DNA from: Thermodesulfobacteriota bacterium
Lineage (GTDB): Bacteria > Desulfobacterota_D > UBA1144 > Nemesobacterales > CSP1-2
DNA: 50,269 nucleotides
NCBI GenBank assembly: GCA_036397855.1
Contig: DASWID010000067.1
Coordinates: 1 to 50,269 of the forward strand
Reading direction: 5' to 3'
Within the stretch, counting starts at the first letter, position 1, and each line of letters opens with the position of its first letter. The notes under the pieces are model-generated. The model saw only the letters and a program-made list of their open reading frames with translations. It had not been told where the DNA came from and did no database searches. Position numbers and translations under genes: made by a program. Shown here piece after piece: positions 16,296 through 25,616 of the stretch.

Positions 16296-17330
16296 TCATT
16301 GAAACATTTCAAGGCTATCCGAACCTTCGAAGGCTTGACCGTCGAAGGTCTCTCCCCTCATGGTGCCCTTTGTGGAATCGCAGTCTAAATTGCTATCACC
16401 CATCAGGAAATGAAATACCAGGTCGATATAACCGTTTCCGTCTACATCCTCCTCGTGTCGTCGAAGTTCACCTGTTTTATTATTTACATGCGTCTCACAT
16501 GCTCCTTCAAATGACACAGTGGTATGAACAACGGTAGTCGCGTCGAATACCTCCGTGGAAAGAATAGCCACTGGTATCACTCCCTTTATATTATTACAGT
16601 TGATGAGATTAGTATCGATACCAGGCTTTACATCTATATCTATCAGTAAGACGGAATCACAAACGTTATCCGAGGCAGGGGTGGGGTTTGTCTGGACATA
16701 GCTATCAGTGTTGCGTGCTCCACCCCTTCCATTTGGGCATCTTGAATTAGAATGGTTATCCTTATCGCCACCGCCGTCTTCATTTACCTGAGGCTGGCCA
16801 TCATTCAACAATGCTAGTAATCCAGGATCATCATCGTCGTCTGTGTCATAGACAATGGCGTCAATCAGATACTCTGTTGTGACTGGGGTACCATTAGGAA
16901 AATCGTTTCCATCGCCGATATACAGGGCCGCGGCATCAGCTCCATTCTGAACACCGCTGAATATGATATCAGGATTTGGTGAGACTCCACTCTGGCCAAT
17001 TAGAAAGTATCCATTTTCATCCGTTGCAAGGCCATCTAGATCAAGGGCAGCATAGGAGGTGTCAGTGGTGCCATTGTAGAAAACAACAACCAATGAAGTC
17101 AAATCGGTGTTCCCAATTCCGCCATCATATAGCTCGACGAATTCGAGCATGTCCGTTCCAGGAGTGTCAGAGTCAACTTCATTAAAGATAATGTTGTTAA
17201 TCGTATTACCGAATACTGATGCTGGTTCAAAAATTAGTGATGTTAAAACAATAAATTTTAAAACCTTAAATAACGATCCAAGAACCAATATATGTCGTTT
17301 AATGAAGTTCTTTTCCACTTCTTTATTCAT
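16296..17330 (-). CDS. Secreted lamin-tail-like protein
   Basis: 344 residues from the ATG at 17330, chosen because AAAGGAGG is 9 bases upstream; an in-frame TTG is 9 bases earlier. Signal region about 1-40. The N-terminal half (NNIIFNEVDSDTPGTDMLEFVELYDGG, LVVVFYNG, GYFLIG) resembles the lamin-tail/LTD beta-sandwich of exported bacterial proteins. An Asp-rich stretch (YDTDDDDDPG) and SRCPNGRGGARNTDSY-x-TNPTPA follow. The C-terminal part (IDIDVKPGIDTNLINCNNIKGVIPVAILS, DVDGNGYIDLVFHF, GETFDGQAFEGSDSL) is a module common at the end of secreted bacterial proteins. Likely calcium-binding and extracellular; activity unknown. Confidence 0.75.
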   Translation of the reverse strand: MNKEVEKNFIKRHILVLGSLFKVLKFIVLTSLIFEPASVFGNTINNIIFNEVDSDTPGTDMLEFVELYDGGIGNTDLTSLVVVFYNGTTDTSYAALDLDGLATDENGYFLIGQSGVSPNPDIIFSGVQNGADAAALYIGDGNDFPNGTPVTTEYLIDAIVYDTDDDDDPGLLALLNDGQPQVNEDGGGDKDNHSNSRCPNGRGGARNTDSYVQTNPTPASDNVCDSVLLIDIDVKPGIDTNLINCNNIKGVIPVAILSTEVFDATTVVHTTVSFEGACETHVNNKTGELRRHEEDVDGNGYIDLVFHFLMGDSNLDCDSTKGTMRGETFDGQAFEGSDSLEMFQ

Positions 17331-17486
17331 GCTTGTCAACCTCCTTTCAGTGTCTAAGTACTAGTTAAGGAATAGTAGAAAATGCTTATTCGTTTTGAAG
17401 TATACGGCTACTTTTTCGAAGTTGTTGAAAAAATTTTTTATGTTAGTTTAATAACTTCTTTAAATACAATTTTAATGAGGTGTATG

Positions 17487-17936
17487 ATGAAACGATCTAT
17501 AACTATGATTTTTGCCGCATTGTTAATCACTCTATTTTTTTTCAATTCGGGCCCATCTGCCGAAGAAGATATGTACAAGGTCGTTATTGAGGAAAGCTTT
17601 TATGTTGTAAGTCCTGAGAATCAAGATAAGTTTTTAGAAATTTATAAAGAGAAAGTTTATCCCTTCTGGAGCGAAATGAATAAAATGGGTTTAACCGATG
17701 GAGATATTAAGATGTATTCACAAAGGATTCACACCCTTGACCCTAGATGGACATACAAATCAGTTGTCAGGTTTAAAAATTACAGTGCTATAGATACTTG
17801 GCTTCAGAAAAGGGACGAAGTATATAATAAGCTATTTCCGAATGCTGGTGGATACAAAAGTGTCAGTAAAGAAATTTCAGGAATAACAGAAGAACACTGG
17901 GATGAATTAATTAGGGAGATAAAGTTGAGCAAGTAA
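17487..17936 (+). CDS. Small exported protein of unknown function
   Basis: 149 residues. Start taken at ATG 17487, six bases after GAGG; longer in-frame starts (ATG 17475, TTG-type codons upstream) lack a ribosome binding site and would hide the signal peptide. Signal peptide at about 1-24 (MKRSITMIFAALLITLFFF). Mature part of about 125 residues (YKVVIEESFYVVSPENQDKF, YKEKVYPFWSEMNKMG, MYSQRIHTLDPRWTYKSVV) looks like a small alpha/beta fold similar in pattern to dimeric ferredoxin-like barrels such as NIPSNAP or Dabb proteins; this is a weak inference. Its 3' end faces a palindrome cluster and ruvB. Confidence 0.65.
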   Translation: MKRSITMIFAALLITLFFFNSGPSAEEDMYKVVIEESFYVVSPENQDKFLEIYKEKVYPFWSEMNKMGLTDGDIKMYSQRIHTLDPRWTYKSVVRFKNYSAIDTWLQKRDEVYNKLFPNAGGYKSVSKEISGITEEHWDELIREIKLSK

Positions 17937-17955
17937 AAACTGCAATTTAAAAAAA

Positions 17956-18141
17956 GTCATTCTGAATTTACTTCAGGATCTCTTTTCGGATGCCGAAACT
18001 AGCCAGGCCCGATGCAAATTAGGATTCAGCATGACGAATTGCAAAATGATGTTTTACCAGAGGGGAGTCGTCGGCCATCAAAAAAACAAAGGAATGGACT
18101 CCCAATTAAGGCATTTGGGATTGACACGCTGCCTTAAATTG
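17956..18141. repeat. Cluster of three inverted repeats (MITE/BIME-like)
   Basis: (1) 17956-18035: outer ends GTCATTCTGAAT and, inverted, GTCATGCTGAAT, enclosing CTTCAGGATC-type sequence; this resembles a widespread family of bacterial palindromic elements with GTCATTCTGAA termini. (2) GGGAGTC (18063-18069) with GACTCCC (18097-18103). (3) CAATTAAGGCA (18103-18113) with TGCCTTAAATTG (18130-18141), one base gap. They lie between the convergent exported-protein gene and ruvB, a usual site for such elements. Confidence 0.5.
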
Positions 18142-18232
18142 CCATAGCCGTGTAACTATATTTATGAGTGACTTCCTTGACCCACACGTTATTTTATATG
18201 GGCTTCAACTGAACGGCCTGACAAAATACGAT

Positions 18233-19255
18233 CTAATCTTTAAAGAGGCCTTTTTGTCTGTGGAGCGAAGCAATATTCAGATGTGCGTATGCCTGTGGTG
18301 TTACCATTCTTCCTCGGGGTGTTTTTGCAAGGAATCCCTGGCGTATCAAAAATGGCTCATATACCTCTTCAATAGTATCTTTATCCTCGCTTATCGCGGC
18401 TGCGATAGTCTCGATTCCAACAGGACCTCCGTTAAATTTTTCGGTGATCGCCAGAAGTATTGCACGATCAACATTATCAAGACCGACAGAGTCCACTTCG
18501 AACATATTGAGTGCGTTTCTTGCCACTTCTTGATCGATAATACCGTCAGCTTTCACCTCCGCAAAATCTCGTACCCTCTTCAGCAATCTGTTTGCAATCC
18601 TGGGTGTTCCTCTGGCCCTGCAGGCAATTTCAGACTCACCGTCACCCGTAGTTTCGACGCCGAGAATTCCAGCAGACCTCCTGATTATGCTCTCAAGTTC
18701 CTGAGGATCATAATAGTCGAGCCTCAAGTTTACGCCAAAGCGGGATCTCAGGGGCGATGTTATAAGACCAGTTCTTGTAGTAGCGCCTATCAAAGTAAAT
18801 CTATTAACAGTGACTTTCATTGACCTAGCTGTTGGTCCTTCCCCGATCATAAGATCAATCTTATAATCCTCCATAGCTGAATATAAATACTCCTCTACAA
18901 TACGATGAAGTCTGTGAATTTCATCGATAAATAACACATCTCTTTCATCTAAATTGGTAAGAATAGATGCGAGATCTGCAACCCTCTCTATCACTGGACC
19001 TGAAGTTGCATGTATTTTTACCTCCAGTTCATTAGCCATGATATGAGCCAGTGTTGTCTTTCCAAGCCCCGGGGGACCATAGAGAAGAACATGATCGAGA
19101 GCTTCTTTTCTACGTTTTGCTGCCTCAATGAAAATGTCAACTTTCTCTTTTACCTTACTCTGGCCTAAAAACTCGCGTAAAAGCCTGGGTCTGAGATTGG
19201 GGTCATAGATCGAATCTTCTTCCTGAGTTTTTGGATTTACAATTCGTTCTTCCAT
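18233..19255 (-). CDS. ruvB: Holliday junction branch-migration helicase RuvB
   Basis: 340 residues. AAA+ motor that, with RuvA, drives branch migration of Holliday junctions. Walker [10 protein letters not shown] at 60-68, Walker [11 protein letters not shown] at about 107-116, sensor region GATTRTG, arginine-finger region SPLRSRFG, and a C-terminal winged helix ([20 protein letters not shown]) are all present. Third ruv gene after ruvA, 77 bp downstream of it. Confidence 0.98.
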   Translation of the reverse strand: MEERIVNPKTQEEDSIYDPNLRPRLLREFLGQSKVKEKVDIFIEAAKRRKEALDHVLLYGPPGLGKTTLAHIMANELEVKIHATSGPVIERVADLASILTNLDERDVLFIDEIHRLHRIVEEYLYSAMEDYKIDLMIGEGPTARSMKVTVNRFTLIGATTRTGLITSPLRSRFGVNLRLDYYDPQELESIIRRSAGILGVETTGDGESEIACRARGTPRIANRLLKRVRDFAEVKADGIIDQEVARNALNMFEVDSVGLDNVDRAILLAITEKFNGGPVGIETIAAAISEDKDTIEEVYEPFLIRQGFLAKTPRGRMVTPQAYAHLNIASLHRQKGLFKD

Positions 19256-19332
19256 ATTTATATGTATAAAGCTAAAATTATTTGAGCCCGAACTTAGTTA
19301 CAAATCAGATAGGTAATATCGAATAATAACCA

Positions 19333-19920
19333 TCATTCCTTTCTCATTACTTTTAATGATTCTCTCAAAGCAATCTCTATATCTTTTTCTTTTCCTGCTA
19401 TCTCTTCAATTTTTATAATCTGCTCATCTATTTCGAACTTTGTATATCCTAGATTAAGGAGCGCGGAGATTACGTCATCCAGGTTTCCATTATTACGATG
19501 ATACTTTTGAAGGAGTCTAATGCTTGAGATCTTATCTTTTAATTCGGTTATCAGTCTTGATGCGAGCTTTGGTCCGATGCCAGGTACCTTTCTTCTTGTT
19601 AGATCACCAGAAGAAATTGCTGAAACCAGTTCCTGAGGAGAAATATTAGAAAGAATGTTTGTTGCCCCTTTAGGCCCTACACCAGAAACACCTAGTAATA
19701 AGGTGAAGATCCTTTTTTCGTCTTCTGTGAGAAAACCGACAAGCTCTATACTGTCCTCCTTCACGTGAGTGTAAATTTTTAACTCAGTCTCACAACCCGA
19801 GTCTGGGAGACGATAATATGTAGAGAGTGGCACTGTAACTCCGTAACCCACTCCATGAACGTCTATAACGATCTTTCCTATTGATTTCTCTGCGATTATG
19901 CCTCTAAGAAGGGAGATCAT
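19333..19920 (-). CDS. ruvA: Holliday junction DNA helicase subunit RuvA
   Basis: 195 residues, normal length. RuvA tetramers hold the four-way junction flat. N-terminal OB fold (MISLLRGIIAEKSIGKIVIDVHGVGYGV), tandem helix-hairpin-helix motifs (LLGVSGVGPKGATNILS and KVPGIGPKLASRLITEL) and the C-terminal RuvB-contacting domain (DDVISALLNLGYTKFEIDEQI). Its start overlaps the ruvC 3' end by 17 bases. Confidence 0.98.
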   Translation of the reverse strand: MISLLRGIIAEKSIGKIVIDVHGVGYGVTVPLSTYYRLPDSGCETELKIYTHVKEDSIELVGFLTEDEKRIFTLLLGVSGVGPKGATNILSNISPQELVSAISSGDLTRRKVPGIGPKLASRLITELKDKISSIRLLQKYHRNNGNLDDVISALLNLGYTKFEIDEQIIKIEEIAGKEKDIEIALRESLKVMRKE

Positions 19921-20452
19921 TTATCGAAAAACGCCTCCTCCTTCTTCTAGTCCTTAGAACTTCAATCCCGAGCCTCTCTTTTTTCTCAGATAGATTAATG
20001 TGGCAAAGTGCTATTGCTATTGCATCCGACACGTCTGTCCCCTCCCATCTACTAATTCCGAAAATTGTGGAAATCATCTTCTGAACTTCGATTTTTTTCG
20101 CTCTTCCTCGACCAGTGATGGCAAGTTTTACTTCGGTAGGAGCATATTCATAGACTGATAAGCCAAAAAAGGCAGCTGCCAGGTATGCAACGCCCCTTGC
20201 TTCCCCTAGCTTGATTGCACTTTTGGCATTTTTGGCGAAAAAAAGACCTTCAACCGACATAACATCGGGAGCAAATTCTTGTATCACCCGCACTAGACCT
20301 TCATGAATGGTCTTCAACTTGAAAGTAATAGCATGGCTAGCAGAAGGAACTATAGCGCCACTTGTAACATGTATTAAACTTCCGTTTATACTCTCCACTA
20401 TTCCGAATCCACAAACCCTGGTTCCAGGGTCTACGCCAATTACTCTCATCAA
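19904..20452 (-). CDS. ruvC: Crossover junction endodeoxyribonuclease RuvC
   Basis: 182 residues. Resolves Holliday junctions by paired nicks. The RNase-H-like acidic site is visible: Asp8 in GVDPGTRVCGFG, Glu68 in VEGLFF, Asp140 and Asp143 in TDVSDAIAIALCH. The basic C-terminal tail RTRRRRRRFS probably contacts DNA. Lies 2 bp after yebC and overlaps ruvA. Two tandem starts (MM) are possible. Confidence 0.97.
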   Translation of the reverse strand: MMRVIGVDPGTRVCGFGIVESINGSLIHVTSGAIVPSASHAITFKLKTIHEGLVRVIQEFAPDVMSVEGLFFAKNAKSAIKLGEARGVAYLAAAFFGLSVYEYAPTEVKLAITGRGRAKKIEVQKMISTIFGISRWEGTDVSDAIAIALCHINLSEKKERLGIEVLRTRRRRRRFSINDLPS

Positions 20453-20454
20453 TT

Positions 20455-21201
20455 TTATCCCAACGCTTCCAAGAGTTCGTCTTCGATATCAAAGTTTGAA
20501 TAGACGTTTTGAACATCGTCACTATCATCGAGCGCTTCCATTAGACGCACCATCTGCTCAGCATCTTTGCCTTCGACCCTAACATTATTCTGTGGTATCA
20601 TGGTAATCTCTGCTGATAAATACTTGAGTCCTTTCTTGTCAATTTGGTCTTTAACATTTTCAAAATTCTCAGTATTCGTGATAACAATTAGTTCACTATC
20701 CTCAGTCCGTACGTCCTCTGCTCCTGCATCTACAGCAATCTCATAAATCTTATCTTCATCGACGCCTTTTTTGTCAAAAGAAATCCTTCCCTTCGTATCG
20801 AACATCCATGCGACGCAACCACTTTCGCCAAGGCTGCCTCCATACTTCGTAAATACTCTTCTAATTTCAGAAACGGTACGATTTTTATTATCTGTCATGA
20901 CATGAATATAAACTGCACTTCCGCCTGGACCATAACCCTCGTAATAAGTTTCATGAATTTCTTCGGAACCTCCCTTTCGGGTACCTCGATTAATAGCTCG
21001 ATCTATCGTATCACCAGGCATGTTATTGCTCCTCGCAGCGGCGATAGCTGTTCTAAGCCTCGAATTGGATTCGGGGTCACCTCCGCCCTGCCTTGCAGCA
21101 ATCGTGAGTTCCCTGATTAACTTTGTAAAGATTTTCCCGCGCTTGGCATCAACGGCTGCCTTTCTGTGTTTTATATTTGCCCATTTGGAATGACCAGACA
21201 T
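20455..21201 (-). CDS. yebC: YebC/TACO1-family protein (PmpR-like)
   Basis: 248 residues, normal for the family. [32 protein letters not shown] and the glycine-rich [23 protein letters not shown] are diagnostic. Members were described as transcription regulators and more recently as translation factors that ease ribosome stalling on proline stretches; the branch with the latter role is TACO1-like. First gene of yebC-ruvC-ruvA-ruvB, the common bacterial order. GGGGAGAG lies shortly before the ATG; candidate promoter at 21252-21280. Confidence 0.95.
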   Translation of the reverse strand: MSGHSKWANIKHRKAAVDAKRGKIFTKLIRELTIAARQGGGDPESNSRLRTAIAAARSNNMPGDTIDRAINRGTRKGGSEEIHETYYEGYGPGGSAVYIHVMTDNKNRTVSEIRRVFTKYGGSLGESGCVAWMFDTKGRISFDKKGVDEDKIYEIAVDAGAEDVRTEDSELIVITNTENFENVKDQIDKKGLKYLSAEITMIPQNNVRVEGKDAEQMVRLMEALDDSDDVQNVYSNFDIEDELLEALG

Positions 21202-21251
21202 ATGTTCTCTCCCCTTTTTTTATCGTTAAAATGATCCTGTTTTAGTTAATT

Positions 21252-21280
21252 ATTTTATAGGAATACGAAATAAGTAGCAA
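21252..21280 (-). promoter_or_regulatory. Candidate yebC-ruvCAB promoter
   Basis: Minus strand: TTGCTA (21280-21275), 17 bases, TAAAAT (21257-21252, 5 of 6 matches). Predicted start near 21245, leader of about 45 bases. Confidence 0.35.
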
Positions 21281-21304
21281 CATCTACTTCGGGCCTTTTA
21301 ATTA

Positions 21305-22297
21305 CTATAACGCCTCTTCAACAGTTACGCTAATTAGCTGGTTTCCGTTGATTGAAGTAGAAATCATCGTAATAGGTTCTCCGGAATTAATTTCCTTTAC
21401 TGATAGGGTGCTTACAGGTAGGGAAAATTTTTGCCCCTCTACTGGCTGAAAAGTAAATTTGACCTTGGATTCATCGGGAAGCCCAAAGATCTGGGCCTTT
21501 ATAGGAACACTCTTTCCTATTTCAGTATCGGGTATTAGTAATTCACAACCCCAGGCGTCAGTATCAGAGTTAATGAAACTTCCATCCTGTTCCTTAAGAC
21601 TGTATCTAAGCTTTCCGTCCTTACTAATTACTGTTAATGGTAAATCCTCGAACTTTGCCGCCATCTGATTGTTTGTTAGAGCTATGATATCACCGTTTAT
21701 GAACTTATTATCTTTTGAGTCGAATACACCTATCTCAAATTTACTCGGATTATTGACGTTCGTCTCCGTGAATAAAATCGTTGAGCTTAGTTGGCCAAAT
21801 GCTATTTTAGGCTTTGTAATGGATTTTAGTTCATTATTCTCGAGAGCCTGTTCTCCGCCTGATCTTGATATTTTCATGCTACCTTCCTCACCGGTGAGGT
21901 TCAAACCTTCCAGATCTGACATGGATTGTGGAACAATAACTACTGGCCAGAGATCCTTTGTTTGATTGAATTCTATTTCGGATTCACTTGAAGTAGAAGT
22001 GCCCGTTCTGAGAGGTGTTACGGATATGATTCTTCCGATGTACTTTGGGTTTAGATAAATTTCTCCTGAAATTGAGGTTAAAAGAATCTCCGTGTATAGG
22101 GGAAGATGTGAACGGGTTTGCACACTTGATCCATTACCTTTTTCTCCCGCGGCCATTAAACTCTGTTTCGTATTATTTTTGTCGAAAATATTTAAATTCT
22201 CATACATAGAGGCATCAGCCAGCCCTATGGTTACGGAGGAAAGAAATAAGAGTGTACAATAAATCAAATATTTCGCCGGATAGGTTTTAATTGTCAT
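21305..22297 (-). CDS. Exported protein of unknown function
   Basis: 330 residues with a signal peptide at about 1-29 (LIYCTLLFLSSVTIGLADA). Mature part is beta-rich with regions such as PLYTEILLTSISGEIYLNPKYIGRIISV, FEIGVFDSKDNKFINGDIIALTNNQM and DTEIGKSVPIKAQIFGLPDESKVKFTFQP. The alternation of polar and hydrophobic residues and the NPKYIG/PDESKVKFTF segments suggest beta-sandwich (Ig-like) modules. I do not recognise the family. It stands alone, 103 bp downstream in map terms from yebC and divergent from rho. Confidence 0.6.
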   Translation of the reverse strand: MTIKTYPAKYLIYCTLLFLSSVTIGLADASMYENLNIFDKNNTKQSLMAAGEKGNGSSVQTRSHLPLYTEILLTSISGEIYLNPKYIGRIISVTPLRTGTSTSSESEIEFNQTKDLWPVVIVPQSMSDLEGLNLTGEEGSMKISRSGGEQALENNELKSITKPKIAFGQLSSTILFTETNVNNPSKFEIGVFDSKDNKFINGDIIALTNNQMAAKFEDLPLTVISKDGKLRYSLKEQDGSFINSDTDAWGCELLIPDTEIGKSVPIKAQIFGLPDESKVKFTFQPVEGQKFSLPVSTLSVKEINSGEPITMISTSINGNQLISVTVEEAL

Positions 22298-22452
22298 TAA
22301 TTCTCAATGGAACAATTGTAATAAATTTTAATCTTAGATATAATGTTATTATAACATAGAATTAATTTTTCCTGTTTGCTTCTAATAATATAAGATTTTG
22401 TCTTATACTAGATTTAAGTATAGATAATATTTAACTTTTGAATAAATTCCAC

Positions 22453-22482
22453 TTGACAAGACGTATTATTAGTGTGCATAAT
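22453..22482 (+). promoter_or_regulatory. Candidate rho promoter
   Basis: TTGACA (22453-22458), 18 bases, CATAAT (22477-22482, 5 of 6). Predicted start near 22489 leaves a leader of about 105 bases before the rho ATG, long enough for the leader-based autoregulation known for rho in other bacteria. No terminator-like hairpin is visible in the leader. Confidence 0.5.
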
Positions 22483-22594
22483 ATTAGTTACATAGCTAAA
22501 TGCAACTCTAAATGAACCATTAAATAATTTCCTCTATATTGAGTCGAGATCTTTTATCCTAAGATTTATTATTGAATCGAGAACATAAGTATTT

Positions 22595-23911
22595 ATGGCA
22601 AGAGCTTCGAAAGCGCAACAATCCACCGAAGAAAAAGTGCTAGAGGGACCTGAGTCTCCTTTCCTTAACCTGAATGAGCTCAGAGATAGGAGAACTTCAG
22701 AATTAATGAAGATCGCACGGGAGCTACATATCGAAGAAACATCTAGAATGTCAAAACAAGATCTTATATATGCTGTTTTAAAAGCCCAGAGCGAGAAGGA
22801 GGGGATGATTTATGCCGAGGGTGTCCTCGAAATACTTTCGGAAGGTTACGGTTTTTTAAGATCACCAAAATACAGTTATCTTCCCGGTCCTGATGATATT
22901 TACGTCTCAAAATCACAGATCCGCTCATTTAATCTCAAAACAGGTGACACAGTTGGCGGCCAGGTTCGCCTTCCTAGAGAGGGGGAGAAGAATCTTGCGC
23001 TTTTAAAAATTGAACTAGTTAATCAAGATTCACTTGAATCATGCAAGGAAAGGGTTCCGTTCGAGGGCCTCGTCCCACTTCACCCTGATGAGAAAATCAA
23101 CTTAGAGTATGACCCCAACGAATTCTGTTCAAGAGTAATGGATTTATTTATACCCGTTGGTAAAGGTCAGAGGGGCGTCATAGTTGCTCCGCCAAGAACT
23201 GGAAAAACCATTCTTCTGCAAAGAATCGCAAATGCTGTAACAAAGAACAACCCAGAAATAGTCCTTATAGTACTTCTTATAGATGAGCGTCCTGAAGAAG
23301 TCACAGATATGGAAAGATCGGTAAAAGGGGAAGTCGTCAGTTCAACCTTTGATGAGCCAGCACAGCGACATATCCAGGTTGCCGATATGGTACTTGAAAA
23401 AGCAAAGAGACTCGTTGAACATGGAAAAGACGTCGTGATTCTTCTAGACAGTCTAACTAGGCTCGCGCGTGCTAGCAATACGGTAACTCCGGCCAGTGGA
23501 AGGGTATTATCAGGAGGTATGGAAGCGAACGCTCTGCAAAGGCCCAAGAGATTTTTTGGGGCCGCCAGGAATACGGAAGAGGGTGGCAGCCTCACAATTA
23601 TAGCCACGGCCTTAATAGATACTGGGAGCAGGATGGACGAGGTCATTTTCGAAGAATTTAAAGGCACGGGTAATATGGAGGTCTACTTAGACAGAAGATT
23701 GGCCGATAAGAGGATTTTTCCGGCAATTGATCTTCTAAAATCCGGAACAAGGAAGGAAGAATTATTACTTCCACCGGATGTTATCAATAGGGTATGGCTG
23801 CTTAGAAAGATACTCAGTCCTATGAATACAACTGAAGCAATGGAATTTCTTTTAGACAAAATTAGTGGAACCAAAACTAATAAGGAATTTCTCAATCTAA
23901 TGAATCAGTGA
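22595..23911 (+). CDS. rho: Transcription termination factor Rho
   Basis: 438 residues. Hexameric RNA helicase that ends transcription of untranslated RNA. N-terminal Rho-N helices ([21 protein letters not shown]), then the CSD-type RNA-binding fold ([30 protein letters not shown]), then the ATPase: Walker A APPRTGKT at about 197-204, [26 protein letters not shown], the Q-loop [20 protein letters not shown] and the Arg-finger region. A short acidic N-terminal extension of about 20 residues precedes the Rho-N domain. No ribosome site stronger than GAGAA is seen. The downstream sufS gene is convergent with a 43-bp gap and no hairpin terminator. Confidence 0.98.
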   Translation: MARASKAQQSTEEKVLEGPESPFLNLNELRDRRTSELMKIARELHIEETSRMSKQDLIYAVLKAQSEKEGMIYAEGVLEILSEGYGFLRSPKYSYLPGPDDIYVSKSQIRSFNLKTGDTVGGQVRLPREGEKNLALLKIELVNQDSLESCKERVPFEGLVPLHPDEKINLEYDPNEFCSRVMDLFIPVGKGQRGVIVAPPRTGKTILLQRIANAVTKNNPEIVLIVLLIDERPEEVTDMERSVKGEVVSSTFDEPAQRHIQVADMVLEKAKRLVEHGKDVVILLDSLTRLARASNTVTPASGRVLSGGMEANALQRPKRFFGAARNTEEGGSLTIIATALIDTGSRMDEVIFEEFKGTGNMEVYLDRRLADKRIFPAIDLLKSGTRKEELLLPPDVINRVWLLRKILSPMNTTEAMEFLLDKISGTKTNKEFLNLMNQ

Positions 23912-23954
23912 TTTTTATTTTTTATTCCATTCGATTCGGCTTCATTGCTATATT

Positions 23955-25208
23955 TTAATTTTTAAACAGATTCTGAGCTTTTTTTAGCGCCTCGATTAAA
24001 CTATCAATCTCCTCCATAGTGTTGTATAAGTATAGACTTGCCCTAACAGCGTTATCTATATTAAGTCTTCTCATAAGAGGTTGTGCGCAGTGATGGCCAG
24101 AGCGTACTGCGATTCCTTCCCCATCCAGTATCCATGAAATATCATGAGGATGTATATCTTTTATGTTAAAAGTAAATACTCCAAGCTTATCTACAACATC
24201 TTTTGGACCGTGAAGTTCAATCCATGGCAGATCTAGGAGTCTTTCAAGAGTGTAACTAGTAAGTAATTTTTCATAGTTTTGAATTTCTTCAAAGCCGATC
24301 CTATTCAAATAATCGATGGCTGCACCTAATCCTACCCCACCTGCGATATTCGGGGTTCCGGCTTCATATTTCCATGGTAGTTCATTCCATGTTGATTTAT
24401 CAATTGTTACAGTCTCTATCATATCACCGCCATAATTAAAGGGCTCCATTTGTTCAAGAAGTTCTTTTCGTCCATAGAGAAATCCGGTGCCTGTTGGACC
24501 CAACATCTTATGTCCTGAAGCTACTAAAAAATCACAACCGAGCGCTGAAACATCAACGGGGAGATGGGGCACTGATTGAGCTGCATCAACCAGGACCAAG
24601 GCCCCAACCTTCTTTGCCTCGTCAACAATCTCTTTTACTGGATTAACTACACCCAAAACATTTGATGCATGAACTACGGACACAAGTTTCGTCCTTTCTG
24701 AAATAAACTTTGGAAGATCTTCAACCCTCAATCTGCCTTCATCGTCAACGTCCAAAAACTTTACCTCTATTCCCTTCAATCTTTTAAGCATTTGCCATGG
24801 AACAATATTCGAGTGATGCTCCATAATGGTAGTTACGATCTCATCCCCTTTCTGAAGATTGTGAAGACCCCAGGCATATGCTACAAGATTTATTGCCTCA
24901 GTGGCATTTCTTGTAAATATTATTTCTCTCCAACTCTTTGCCCCTATGAAATTTGCAACACTCTTGTGCGCATTTTCATATAGAACAGTAGACTCGTGAC
25001 TAAGCGTATGGACAGCCCTATGAATATTCGCATTTACTGTCTCATAAAAGCTTTTTTCGGCCTCTATCACATATCTTGGTTTTTGAGTTGTTGCGGCATT
25101 GTCAAGATAGATAAGTGGTTTGCCCCCTATTTTTCTTTCGAAGATAGGAAAGTCTTTTCTAATTTCATTGGATTCAAATTTTATAGAATTTAGATATTCC
25201 TTTTGCAT
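23955..25208 (-). CDS. sufS: Cysteine desulfurase SufS
   Basis: 417 residues, type II (SufS-like) class V aminotransferase-fold enzyme. It takes sulfur from cysteine for Fe-S assembly. PLP-binding Lys is K234 in ASGHKMLGPTGTGFLYG, and the persulfide Cys is C374 in RSGHHCAQPLMRRL, the type II signature. The N-terminus IRKDFPIFERKIGGKPLIYLDNAATTQKP is typical. Last gene of the suf operon, 24 bp after the Rieske gene. SufE is absent; SufU upstream is the likely sulfur acceptor. Confidence 0.97.
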   Translation of the reverse strand: MQKEYLNSIKFESNEIRKDFPIFERKIGGKPLIYLDNAATTQKPRYVIEAEKSFYETVNANIHRAVHTLSHESTVLYENAHKSVANFIGAKSWREIIFTRNATEAINLVAYAWGLHNLQKGDEIVTTIMEHHSNIVPWQMLKRLKGIEVKFLDVDDEGRLRVEDLPKFISERTKLVSVVHASNVLGVVNPVKEIVDEAKKVGALVLVDAAQSVPHLPVDVSALGCDFLVASGHKMLGPTGTGFLYGRKELLEQMEPFNYGGDMIETVTIDKSTWNELPWKYEAGTPNIAGGVGLGAAIDYLNRIGFEEIQNYEKLLTSYTLERLLDLPWIELHGPKDVVDKLGVFTFNIKDIHPHDISWILDGEGIAVRSGHHCAQPLMRRLNIDNAVRASLYLYNTMEEIDSLIEALKKAQNLFKN

Positions 25209-25232
25209 ATCTAGCCCCTAGTTTATACGTTA

Positions 25233-25547
25233 TCAATCTACTAAAACGTATATATCATCCCCCTCCACTTTTAATTCATATGTTTCGACTGGTTCTACAG
25301 CAGGCATACATAGGGCTTCGCCGGTCTTCACATTGAACTCCGCTCCGTGGTAAGCGCAAGTAATAGTCTCATTCTCCAAGACTCCGTCTGAAAGAGGAAA
25401 TTCCATGTGGGTACATTTGTCTTTGATTGCATAGAAATAACCGCCAACGTTGCAAACTGCAATGATCTCATTGTCTACCGCAAACGATTTAACTTCCCCA
25501 GGTAAGATCTCAGATTTAATTGCAACCCTGATAAACCCATTATTCAT
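25233..25547 (-). CDS. Rieske-type [2Fe-2S] ferredoxin in suf operon
   Basis: 104 residues forming one Rieske domain. The cluster ligands are C45-x-H47 in KCTHMEFPL and C64-x2-H67 in CAYHGAEFNVKTGEAL, with the usual 16-residue gap. It is most like the small non-haem dioxygenase or NirD-type ferredoxins. Placed between sufU and sufS, 69 bp after sufU; such ferredoxins are found in suf clusters of several phyla. It probably passes electrons to, or receives a cluster from, the SUF machinery, but a catabolic partner is not present here. Confidence 0.93.
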   Translation of the reverse strand: MNNGFIRVAIKSEILPGEVKSFAVDNEIIAVCNVGGYFYAIKDKCTHMEFPLSDGVLENETITCAYHGAEFNVKTGEALCMPAVEPVETYELKVEGDDIYVLVD

Positions 25548-25616
25548 GTAAATTTTCTTACCTTCTCATTTGCAACAAAGTTATGGCTCTGCTCAGGCTT
25601 GGCTATTTTATATGCT

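Noticed and set aside
18164-18823. 219-codon open frame on the plus strand
   Set aside because: Lies antisense to ruvB, whose AAA+ motifs are complete; the plus-strand translation has no family features.
23167-23895. Two minus-strand open frames opposite rho
   Set aside because: Complement of highly conserved rho coding sequence; no family resemblance.
23912-23954. Bidirectional terminator between rho and sufS
   Set aside because: The 43 bp are AT-rich but contain no stable hairpin.
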